Below, in pieces: positions 1 through 6,399 of a stretch of DNA of 7,025 bases; the stretch's first letter is position 1; every line of letters begins with the position of its first letter. This DNA comes from Chryseobacterium gleum (lineage in GTDB: Bacteria; Bacteroidota; Bacteroidia; Flavobacteriales_D; Crocinitomicaceae). A program made the translations under genes and the position numbers. Location of the stretch: positions 1-7,025 of the forward strand of contig CAMCQL010000103.1 in assembly GCA_945877005.1 (NCBI GenBank), in the 5' to 3' direction. Under the pieces are notes generated by a model that was not told where the DNA came from, did no database searches, and worked only from the letters and a program-made list of their open reading frames with translations.

Positions 1-2184
1 CTAAATGTAATATTAGAGCCTGCGCTTACAGAAATGAACGAAGTAGTAGTTCGCCCACCGGATGAATTACCTTCTACCATACTTCATAAAAAAATCATTG
101 CAAACAAACCCATCAACAACAAAACAAAATTACTCGCCTATGAGTATGAAGCATATAGTAAATTGCAATTGGACTTAAACAACATTGACACTTCATTCAA
201 AGACAATTCCATTGTAAAGCATTTTGATTTCATTCTAGACTATTTAGATACCTCTAGTAGTCAAAAGAAATTTCTGCCATTATTTTTAAGTGAAAGCATC
301 TCGGATTTTCACTATACCAAAGAACCAAAACAGAAACTAGAAATAATTAAAGCAAGTAAAACAACGGGGATGCAGCGCTTTCAAGTTACAGACCTTGTAG
401 GAGACATCTATCTAGATGTTAATTTTTACGAAAACTTCATTCCGATTGTTCAAAAAGACTTTGTCAGTCCACTTGCAAATTCAGCGCGTAATTTTTACAG
501 ATTCTACTTGGATGATTCCATGTTCATAGATAAAAAATGGTGCTATAAAATGCGATTTGTCCCTAGAAGATATGGAGATTTAACTTTTGAAGGTGAAATG
601 TACATCCATGACACCACCTATGCGGTAAAAGAAATTAAAGCGAAGATCTCACCTGGAGCAAATATCAATTACCTTCAAGACCTCTTCATTAAGCAAAAAT
701 TTGAACAAGTAGACAAAGAGGTTTGGATGATGACGTTTGAAGAAACAATGGCAGACTTAAAAGTGACAAAAAAAAGTGAATTATATGGGTTCTTTGCTCG
801 AAAAACATCCTCTAGAAAAAACTTTGTCATTAATCAACCCAGACCTGAGTCATTTTTCAACAATAACAAACAAGTCGTATTGAAAGAAGATGCATTACTT
901 AAAGATTCGAATTTTTGGAATAATCAGCGACATTTAAAAATTACGAAGCAAGAGGCAAAGATCACTGAAATGGCTGACTCATTGAATAAAACCCCTTTTT
1001 TTATTGCGCTTAAAAAAATACCTTACCTATTAGGCACAGGTTTTTACGAACAAGGTAAATTTGAGTACGGAAGTCTTTATGGATTAATAAGTACAAATCC
1101 CATTGAGAAGCTCCGATTGGGTTTTTCACTTCGTACGTCTAGATATTTTTCTAACCAATTAAGGCTAATGGGTAGTATTGCCTATGGATTTAATGACCAT
1201 CGTTTTAAATACAGTGCAGGTATTAATTTCAAAACTAAAAATCCACAACGAACCATTTATAGTATCTATGGAAAGAGTGATTTAGACCAGATTGGAATGG
1301 CAGATGGAGCAAGTTTGATTGGCTCCACTTTTAACACCATATTCCGAACTGGAGCACTCGATAAAATCACCTTTGAAGACAAGTTTGGAATTGCTATCGA
1401 AAAGGATTTAGGGAAAGATTTCGTCATTAAATTGAGCAATGATCTAAGAAAAATCACTCCTCAGGGGATTGCAACTTTTGAAAAATTGAATAATGGATCA
1501 AAGGAAAACCTAGAATACATACAAACCAATGAAATAGGATTTAATCTGCGCTATTGCAAAGACGAAGAGTATGTAAATGGCATCTTTGAACGAAGAAACA
1601 TTAAAAATAAAAACCCAATTTTTAATCTTAAGTCGGCATTTGGACTTAAAAACATACTTGGTAGTCAATTTGATTATCAAAAAGTCGAATTGCAAATGCA
1701 ACAATTCAGAAATATAGGTTCATTTGGTAGAATGGATTATGTTCTAAAGGCGGGAAAAGTATTTGGTAATGTTCCTTATCCATTAATGAAAGTTCATGAA
1801 GGAAATCAATCTTATTGGTTAGAAACAAAAAGTTTCAATTTACTTAATTACTATGAATTTGTGTCTGACACCTACGTTACTGGAATATTTGAACAAAAAT
1901 GGGGAGGATTCATTTTTAATTACTTACCAATGATTCAAAAATTAAAGTTACGCTTAGTATCAAGTATGAAAATGACTTACGGTTCGGTGTCAAAAAACGC
2001 AACACGCACCTACCAAATCCCATCGTTCGTTCGTTCGTTCAATAAAGTTCCTTACACAGAATTATCCTTAGGACTTGAAAACATCGCTCAATTCTTCAGG
2101 GTTGATGTAATTTGGAGAATGACACATAATGAAGGAGCAAAATTCCCAATTGGTGTTCGTGGATTATGGACAATATCTTTTTAA
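1..2184 (+). CDS. DUF5686 family outer-membrane protein, 5' partial
   Basis: The frame is open from base 1 to the TAA at 2182-2184. The ATG at 34 is probably internal, because the eleven codons before it (LNVILEPALTE) continue into EVVVRPP, which resembles the last strand of the carboxypeptidase-regulatory-like domain that precedes DUF5686. The signal peptide and most of that domain would lie left of the window; about 727 residues are visible, which suits a family of roughly 800 or more. Family-like stretches include SPLANSARNFYRFYLDDS near bases 466-519 and FVPRRYGDLTFEG near 556-594. The second half, from about base 1000, alternates hydrophobic and polar residues as barrel strands do, and the protein ends in Phe (GLWTISF), as outer-membrane barrels commonly do. 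The family's biochemical role is unknown to me. It is followed after 3 bases by lptB, so the two are probably co-transcribed. A TCGT repeat lies near its 3' end. The family call is from recalled resemblance, not a search. Confidence 0.85.
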   Translation, partial: LNVILEPALTEMNEVVVRPPDELPSTILHKKIIANKPINNKTKLLAYEYEAYSKLQLDLNNIDTSFKDNSIVKHFDFILDYLDTSSSQKKFLPLFLSESISDFHYTKEPKQKLEIIKASKTTGMQRFQVTDLVGDIYLDVNFYENFIPIVQKDFVSPLANSARNFYRFYLDDSMFIDKKWCYKMRFVPRRYGDLTFEGEMYIHDTTYAVKEIKAKISPGANINYLQDLFIKQKFEQVDKEVWMMTFEETMADLKVTKKSELYGFFARKTSSRKNFVINQPRPESFFNNNKQVVLKEDALLKDSNFWNNQRHLKITKQEAKITEMADSLNKTPFFIALKKIPYLLGTGFYEQGKFEYGSLYGLISTNPIEKLRLGFSLRTSRYFSNQLRLMGSIAYGFNDHRFKYSAGINFKTKNPQRTIYSIYGKSDLDQIGMADGASLIGSTFNTIFRTGALDKITFEDKFGIAIEKDLGKDFVIKLSNDLRKITPQGIATFEKLNNGSKENLEYIQTNEIGFNLRYCKDEEYVNGIFERRNIKNKNPIFNLKSAFGLKNILGSQFDYQKVELQMQQFRNIGSFGRMDYVLKAGKVFGNVPYPLMKVHEGNQSYWLETKSFNLLNYYEFVSDTYVTGIFEQKWGGFIFNYLPMIQKLKLRLVSSMKMTYGSVSKNATRTYQIPSFVRSFNKVPYTELSLGLENIAQFFRVDVIWRMTHNEGAKFPIGVRGLWTISF
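2023..2040 (+). repeat. Tetranucleotide repeat (TCGT)x4 plus TC inside the DUF5686 gene
   Basis: Four full TCGT units and a half unit sit in frame and encode SFVRSF. Gain of one unit would put a TAA at present bases 2043-2045 in frame. Loss of one unit would put a TAG at 2069-2071 in frame. Either change removes about the last 47 residues, including the terminal barrel strands. The repeat is visible directly; a phase-switch role is only a possibility, because 4.5 units is short. Confidence 0.9.
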
Positions 2185-2187
2185 ACA

Positions 2188-2913
2188 ATGAAACTATACA
2201 CAGATAATATCTTCAAAAAATACAAAGACAGAAATGTTGTGAATGGCGTTTCAGTAGAAGTAAATCAAGGCGAAATAGTTGGTCTACTTGGTCCGAATGG
2301 GGCAGGCAAAACCACTACTTTCTATATGATTGTTGGACTTGTAAAACCCGATCAAGGTGCTGTTTACCTCGATGACTTAGAGATTACCAACTATCCAATG
2401 TACAAGCGCGCGCAACTTGGTCTTGGGTACCTCCCTCAAGAAGTCTCCGTATTCCGAAAACTAAGTGTCGAAGACAACATAATGGCAATTTTAGAAATGA
2501 CGGAACTTTCAAAAATTGAGCGAAAAGAAAAATTAGAACAACTATTAGAAGAATTCAGTTTAACACATGTTCGGAAAAACTTAGGAAATAGATTATCTGG
2601 AGGAGAAAAAAGAAGAACAGAAATAGCGAGATCTTTAGCTACAGACCCTAAATTTGTCTTACTAGACGAACCATTTGCTGGAGTTGATCCAATAGCTGTT
2701 GAAGACATTCAACAAATAGTAGCAGACCTTAAAAAAAGAAATATAGGGATCTTGATTACTGACCACAATGTTCAAGAAACACTTTCAATTACGAATAGGG
2801 CTTACTTGTTATTTGAAGGAAGTATTCTGAAATCTGGAACTGCTGAAGAGCTGGCTTCAGACGAACAAGTTAGAAAAGTTTATTTAGGGCAAAACTTTGT
2901 GCTTAGAAAATAA
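2188..2913 (+). CDS. lptB: LPS export ABC transporter ATP-binding protein LptB
   Basis: This is the cytoplasmic ATPase that, with LptFG and LptC, extracts lipopolysaccharide from the inner membrane and drives it toward the outer membrane. The 241-residue length is normal for LptB. All nucleotide-binding motifs are intact: Walker A GPNGAGKT at residues 35-42, Q-loop Gln84 in GYLPQE, signature LSGGE at 136-140, Walker B FVLLDE ending in catalytic Glu161, the D-loop GVD at 165-167, and switch His193 in ITDHNV. The run GYLPQEVSVFRKLSVEDN and the C-terminal KVYLGQNF are typical of LptB as opposed to LivG/LivF-type ATPases. The ATG lies 3 bases after the stop of the DUF5686 gene with no clear Shine-Dalgarno, so translation may be coupled. 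No other lpt gene is in the window. Confidence 0.95.
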   Translation: MKLYTDNIFKKYKDRNVVNGVSVEVNQGEIVGLLGPNGAGKTTTFYMIVGLVKPDQGAVYLDDLEITNYPMYKRAQLGLGYLPQEVSVFRKLSVEDNIMAILEMTELSKIERKEKLEQLLEEFSLTHVRKNLGNRLSGGEKRRTEIARSLATDPKFVLLDEPFAGVDPIAVEDIQQIVADLKKRNIGILITDHNVQETLSITNRAYLLFEGSILKSGTAEELASDEQVRKVYLGQNFVLRK

Positions 2914-2921
2914 TTATTTTC
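2906..2921. repeat. Perfect 16-bp palindrome over two abutting stop codons
   Basis: GAAAATAATTATTTTC equals its own reverse complement. Its centre, between bases 2913 and 2914, is exactly where the lptB stop (TAA 2911-2913) meets the stop of the leftward lipoprotein gene (tta 2914-2916). Both proteins therefore end in Arg-Lys-stop. In RNA it could form a weak AT-rich hairpin of about six pairs on either strand, perhaps acting as a two-way terminator. The palindrome is certain; the function is not. Confidence 0.6.
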
Positions 2922-3054
2922 GAGCAATATCACCTTTAGTTTCTACATTACTACCGTATGCATCACATCTACCTGCATTTCTACGAGAACCACAAGATGA
3001 GGCTAATAATGAAACTGTTACTAAAAATGCTGTAATGTATAAACTTTTTTTCAT
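2914..3054 (-). CDS. Small lipoprotein, 46 residues, function unknown
   Basis: The reverse strand carries ATG at 3054-3052 and TAA at 2916-2914. Residues 1-3 are MKK, residues 5-18 are hydrophobic, and SLLASSC places a lipidated cysteine at residue 21, a Bacteroidota-style signal-peptidase II site. The mature part is only 26 residues, starting CGSRRN, with a second cysteine at 30 inside RCDAYG. I recall similar tiny lipoproteins with a CDAYG-like motif in other Flavobacteriia but cannot check this. No acidic residues follow the lipidated cysteine, so the lipoprotein export signal described for Bacteroidota (K/Q-A then D/E) is absent and it probably stays on the periplasmic side. It converges on lptB with no bases between the stops. 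A TATTTTTG element 22 bases upstream supports expression. The coding potential rests on a clean start, a signal peptide, a lipobox and the exact fit to the gap. Confidence 0.8.
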   Translation of the reverse strand: MKKSLYITAFLVTVSLLASSCGSRRNAGRCDAYGSNVETKGDIARK

Positions 3055-3076
3055 GTGATATATGATTATTATACTA

Positions 3077-3084
3077 CAAAAATA
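3077..3084 (-). promoter_or_regulatory. Candidate Bacteroidota -7 element for the small lipoprotein gene
   Basis: Read leftward, the bases are TATTTTTG, matching the Bacteroidota -7 consensus TAnnTTTG at every fixed position. The element ends 22 bases before the ATG at 3054, which would give a short leader. I see no TTG at the expected -33 distance, so the promoter is only half supported. An eight-base AT-rich match can arise by chance here. Confidence 0.35.
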
Positions 3085-3102
3085 GGATTTTACAACAAGT
3101 AA

Positions 3103-4827
3103 ATGGTTATTTTCATAAAAATACTACTGTTTTTTTTTAACTTTTTAACGTTGAAAAATTTTAAACGACATTTTAAACTATTTTTAACGACGATTGTGTG
3201 TATTTTTCATTATACCGTTGGATTTAGTCAAAAAAATTATTCCACTCCTACAAAATTTGATTTTAGAACATCCTATCTTTTTCAAGCTCAAGATGAAATT
3301 TCAAAAGGATATTTTTTAACAAAAAAACTAAGTTATTATCGAAAAAAAGGATATTTACTCTACTCAATTGATTCCAGTGCCCTCAAAAAAGATTCAATTG
3401 TAACATGGGGCTACTTAGGACAAAAATTCTCTAAAGCACAATTATTTTTTACTGTTTCAACAAACGAATACACTAAAGCCTCCCCAAGTCCTTCATTATC
3501 AAGCAAATTCATTTCCTCATTGCTAAATCCGGTTGAAATCGATCGCTACTTATCATTGACGCAACAAAAATATGTAGATGTAGGTTATCCATTTACATCT
3601 ATTAAGGTAGATAGTTTTCAACTTTTAACACCAACTTCGATCATCTATTATTCCATACATCCTTACCAACATTTTAAGTGGGGTACAATCCACCTTAAAG
3701 GAAACCTACAAACAACTAAAAAACACCTCGAATTATTAACTTCTATCTCTCCTAATGCAAACTATCAGCTGCAATCAAAAGAAAGTTGCACGCAACGTAT
3801 TCGTCAATTCCCATTTATTCAAACGGTTAAGAATTCTGAAGTCGTATTCACGAATGATTCTGTAGATTTATACTTGTACTTAAATGAAGCTCCGATAAAT
3901 CGCATTAATGGCTTAATGGGATTTCAACCTGCAACCAATGGTACCTATAACATTACTGGAGACCTCGATTTAAAATTATACCACAAACTAAAAAAATTAG
4001 AAACGATAGAATTTAATTGGAAATCACTTCCACAAAAAACTCAACAACTAAAAGGACTAATCAATTTTCCATTTATTTTAAAATCTCCAATCGGAATAGA
4101 AACTGAATTCAATTTATTCAAAAAAGACTCAACTTTTATCGAAGTAAGTCAAAAATACAATCTTCAATACCTTACTCAAAATGGATTAGTTTTAAAAACA
4201 TATTATACTAATTATAGCTCGAATAGACTTGGTACCAATTCTCAAAATATCTCAACAAACATCTCAACAAATTATTATGGCGTGTCCATCAGCCATCAAA
4301 AAATAGATCAAATCATCACACCTACAAAAGGTTATAAGTTCAAGATAGATCTTGCTGCTGGATTAAGAAAAAACAAGGAAGGAACTACAACATCCTACAA
4401 ACTACAATTTGGATTGGAAACCTATCTTCCATTGAGCCAACGCAACATTATAAAATTCAGTACTCAAAATGAAGTATTAATACAGCCCTTCTTTGTATCT
4501 AACGAACTAATGCGCTTTGGAGGACTTACTACTCAAAGAGGGTTTAAAGAACAAGAAATAACAGCAAACAAACGAAATACTTCAACGATTGAATACCGTT
4601 ATCTTTTAGAAAACAATGCTTACCTATTTCTATTCTACGATCAAAGTTGGTATGAAAATAAATTAGCAGCTATTACGTACGATCACCCATTCAGCATTGG
4701 TGGCGGGATTAGTTTCGCTACTGAAATTGGTCTTTTTAATTTAACTTATGCTTTAGGAAGACAAATGAACAATCCCGTTTTCATTAAAGACGGTGTCATC
4801 CACATTGGTTATACTTCATTATTTTAA
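3103..4827 (+). CDS. Omp85/BamA-TamA-like outer-membrane protein
   Basis: Members of this superfamily insert or move proteins or lipids at the outer membrane. A signal peptide (basic KNFKRHFK, hydrophobic core, probable cut after GFSQ near residue 43) leads into a periplasmic part. Residues about 191-264 look like a POTRA domain: WGTIHLKGN opens it and VDLYLYLNEAP closes it. A more diverged one probably covers about 110-188 (YVDVGYPFTSIKV). The barrel runs from about 268 to the end; ITPTKGYKFKIDL resembles the D-x-PTxG strand of BamA. RFGGLTTQRGF at 471-481 places QRGF (Arg479) where the family has its conserved loop-6 VRGF/Y. The protein ends GYTSLF with a terminal aromatic. At 574 residues and one or two POTRAs it is shorter than BamA (about 800, five POTRAs) and close to TamA in size, so it is unlikely to be the main BamA. 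The start is uncertain: ATG 3103 gives an unusually long hydrophobic leader, and an in-frame TTG at 3151 gives a normal 27-residue signal peptide. It overlaps mlaF tail to tail by 9 bases. Confidence 0.82.
   Translation: MVIFIKILLFFFNFLTLKNFKRHFKLFLTTIVCIFHYTVGFSQKNYSTPTKFDFRTSYLFQAQDEISKGYFLTKKLSYYRKKGYLLYSIDSSALKKDSIVTWGYLGQKFSKAQLFFTVSTNEYTKASPSPSLSSKFISSLLNPVEIDRYLSLTQQKYVDVGYPFTSIKVDSFQLLTPTSIIYYSIHPYQHFKWGTIHLKGNLQTTKKHLELLTSISPNANYQLQSKESCTQRIRQFPFIQTVKNSEVVFTNDSVDLYLYLNEAPINRINGLMGFQPATNGTYNITGDLDLKLYHKLKKLETIEFNWKSLPQKTQQLKGLINFPFILKSPIGIETEFNLFKKDSTFIEVSQKYNLQYLTQNGLVLKTYYTNYSSNRLGTNSQNISTNISTNYYGVSISHQKIDQIITPTKGYKFKIDLAAGLRKNKEGTTTSYKLQFGLETYLPLSQRNIIKFSTQNEVLIQPFFVSNELMRFGGLTTQRGFKEQEITANKRNTSTIEYRYLLENNAYLFLFYDQSWYENKLAAITYDHPFSIGGGISFATEIGLFNLTYALGRQMNNPVFIKDGVIHIGYTSLF
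4249..4272 (+). repeat. 12-bp in-frame tandem duplication encoding ISTN-ISTN
   Basis: ATCTCAACAAAC is followed directly by ATCTCAACAAAT, eleven of twelve bases identical and in frame with the Omp85-like gene (residues 383-390). It adds four residues just before a predicted barrel strand, YYGVSISHQ, so it probably lengthens a turn or loop. It looks like a simple replication slippage product. Confidence 0.8.
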
Positions 4828-5574
4828 TTTCTCTTTGATTTGCTTCATGAATTTAGAAGCATACACAAAATCAACTACTTGAAGGTTTTCAGTTCGAACA
4901 ATTTCATTTTTATTGCCCTGCCACCAGTTTTTCCCTTCAAACATGAAGTTAATCGTATCCCCTATTTCAATCACACTATTCATATCGTGCGTAATCACAA
5001 TTGTAGTGGTATTGAACTCGTAGGTAATTTCCTGAATCAAATTATCGATTAATATAGAAGTTTTTGGATCCAACCCTGAATTAGGTTCATCGCAAAACAA
5101 ATACTCTGGATTCATAACAATCGCCCTAGCAATTGCAACTCTTTTTTTCATTCCCCCACTACATTCAGAGGGATACAAATGTCCCTTACCTGCTAAATCA
5201 ACGCGCTCTAAACAAAAATTAACTTTGTCTCTCATTTCAGGTTTCCGCATTTTTGTAAACATGCGCAAAGGAAACATTACATTATTTTCAACTGTCATTG
5301 AATCAAAAAGTGCCCCACCTTGGAACAACATTCCTATTTTTTTACGAAGGTCTCTTCGTTCCAATTCATTCATTTGACAAACATCTTTCCCGTCAAATAA
5401 AATCTCACCGCTATCAACCTCATGCAAACCAACGATGCATTTTGATAAAACAGACTTTCCTCCTCCTGAAGCTCCAATAATTAAATTAACCCTCCCTTTG
5501 TCAAAATAAGCATTAATGTCTTGTAAAACTGCATGCTCCCCAAATGATTTATTTACACCTATTACTTCAATCAT
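4819..5574 (-). CDS. mlaF: ABC transporter ATP-binding protein, MlaF-like
   Basis: This is the ATPase that works with the MlaE permease to move phospholipids between the inner membrane and the periplasm or outer membrane. Motifs in the 251 residues are Walker A GASGGGKS at 34-41, Q-loop Gln85 in LFQGGALFD (the FQGGALFDSMTV run is characteristic of MlaF), signature CSGGM at 138-142, Walker B YLFCDE with Glu163, then PNSGLDP, and switch His196 in ITHDMNSV. The first signature residue is Cys where E. coli MlaF has Leu; I recall other Bacteroidota members also departing from Leu, so this is probably tolerated. The C-terminus (DFVYASKFMKQIKEK) resembles other Bacteroidota MlaF proteins as I remember them. 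The ATG shares one base with the mlaE stop (TAATG on the reverse strand), indicating translational coupling. The 3' end overlaps the Omp85-like gene by 9 bases. Confidence 0.92.
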   Translation of the reverse strand: MIEVIGVNKSFGEHAVLQDINAYFDKGRVNLIIGASGGGKSVLSKCIVGLHEVDSGEILFDGKDVCQMNELERRDLRKKIGMLFQGGALFDSMTVENNVMFPLRMFTKMRKPEMRDKVNFCLERVDLAGKGHLYPSECSGGMKKRVAIARAIVMNPEYLFCDEPNSGLDPKTSILIDNLIQEITYEFNTTTIVITHDMNSVIEIGDTINFMFEGKNWWQGNKNEIVRTENLQVVDFVYASKFMKQIKEKLK

Positions 5575-6317
5575 TACAATAAAAACATTTGAGTAATTAA
5601 GAAATTTGCTAACAAAATAGAAATACTACTATAGACTACCGCCTTTGTTGAAGCTCTTCCAACATCGATTGCACCGCCTTTGGCATAATATCCGTAAAAA
5701 GAAGAAACAGAAATAATTAAAAACCCAAATACAACTGTCTTTGATAAGGCATAATACACAGAAAAAACTTTAAAAAAAGACCTCAAACCATACACGTATG
5801 ACTCACTGGAAGACAATCCTGTAGAAACAAGCGACAACCAACCTCCCAACATACTTAGTAGCATCGAGAAAATTATGATAATAGGGAAGAAAAAAACTGC
5901 TGCCATGATTTTTGGGAAAACAAGGTAATTCAAGGAATTTACACCCATAATTTCTAAAGCGTCAATTTGTTCTGTAACTCGCATCATTCCTATTTCAGAC
6001 GAAACACTAGAACCTATTTTACCTGCTAAAATCAGTGAAATAATTGTAGGTGAGAATTCTAAGATTGTACTTTGTCTTGTAATGTAACCAATGGTATACT
6101 CAGGCAATAAAGGCAAATCCATATTTGATGCAGTTTGAAGTGCAATTACCCCTCCCATAAAGACCGACATCAACATGACTATTGGAAATGAACTTACCCC
6201 AATAATATTTACTTCCTCGATAAATCGTTTCCAAAAAATAGTCAATCGTTGAGGTTTCGAAAAAACCTCCCACATCATCAACATGTACTTACCAATATTT
6301 GAAACAATCGTCAACAT
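5574..6317 (-). CDS. mlaE: ABC transporter permease, MlaE family
   Basis: This is an inner-membrane permease of the MlaE/YrbE family, the channel half of the phospholipid transporter whose ATPase is the next gene. The diagnostic stretch is near residues 98-136: AGKIGSSVSSEIGMMRVTEQ followed by IDALEIMGVNSLNYLVFPK, the conserved cytoplasmic region seen in nearly all MlaE proteins. Hydrophobic segments are visible at about 44-62, 85-105, 137-164, 190-208 and 228 to the end, and the 247-residue length is normal for the family. The start at 6317 fits the family N-terminus (IGKYMLMMWEVFSKPQ resembles relatives); later Met codons at residues 12, 14 and 15 would cut into this part. No MCE-domain, MlaB or MlaC gene follows in the operon, which ends at mlaF. 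Transcription must start in the 82-base spacer shared with the divergent sprT-like gene. Confidence 0.93.
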   Translation of the reverse strand: MLTIVSNIGKYMLMMWEVFSKPQRLTIFWKRFIEEVNIIGVSSFPIVMLMSVFMGGVIALQTASNMDLPLLPEYTIGYITRQSTILEFSPTIISLILAGKIGSSVSSEIGMMRVTEQIDALEIMGVNSLNYLVFPKIMAAVFFFPIIIIFSMLLSMLGGWLSLVSTGLSSSESYVYGLRSFFKVFSVYYALSKTVVFGFLIISVSSFYGYYAKGGAIDVGRASTKAVVYSSISILLANFLITQMFLL

Positions 6318-6399
6318 AATGCGCTAAATTAAATATTATATTAATTTTATTGACAACTTAACATAAATTCATACTAAATACTTATTTTTTCTCAGGAAC
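6318..6399. promoter_or_regulatory. Divergent intergenic region between mlaE and the SprT-like gene
   Basis: Both genes point away from this very AT-rich spacer, so at least one promoter for each is expected here. Leftward, TAATTTAG at 6331-6324 is one base off TAnnTTTG, with a TTG (6356-6354) 22 bases before it, within the range reported for Flavobacterium; it would leave almost no leader before the mlaE ATG. Rightward, TATTTTTT at 6383-6390 is one base off the same consensus, but no TTG stands at the right distance. An inverted repeat with arms 6326-6332 (AAATTAA) and 6341-6347 (TTAATTT) overlaps the leftward element. An AGGA at 6394-6397 lies just ahead of the ATG at 6400, closer than usual for a ribosome binding site. 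Confidence 0.4.

Noticed and set aside
34..36. ATG at 34 as the true start of the DUF5686 protein
   Set aside because: The open frame continues to base 1 with residues that fit the end of the preceding regulatory-like domain, and no signal peptide follows the ATG.
1266..1704. Two leftward open frames (1266-1457 and 1510-1704) within the DUF5686 gene
   Set aside because: They lie wholly inside a well-supported gene on the other strand, show no recognisable motif, and have no start context of their own.
2436..2708. Leftward 90-codon open frame within lptB
   Set aside because: It is the complement of the conserved ATPase region, including the signature and Walker B motifs; serine-rich shadow translation without domain features.
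4819..4840. Terminator hairpin between the convergent Omp85-like and mlaF genes
   Set aside because: The junction is AT-rich, but I found no inverted repeat of useful length.
4840..5480. Rightward open frames 4840-5052 and 5298-5480 opposite mlaF
   Set aside because: Both are antisense to the conserved MlaF coding sequence and have no recognisable family features.
6350..6355. Perfect TTGACA, a classical sigma-70 -35 box, before the SprT-like gene
   Set aside because: No matching TATAAT lies 16-18 bases downstream, and the primary sigma factor of Bacteroidota uses TTG/TAnnTTTG elements, so this is most likely coincidence.
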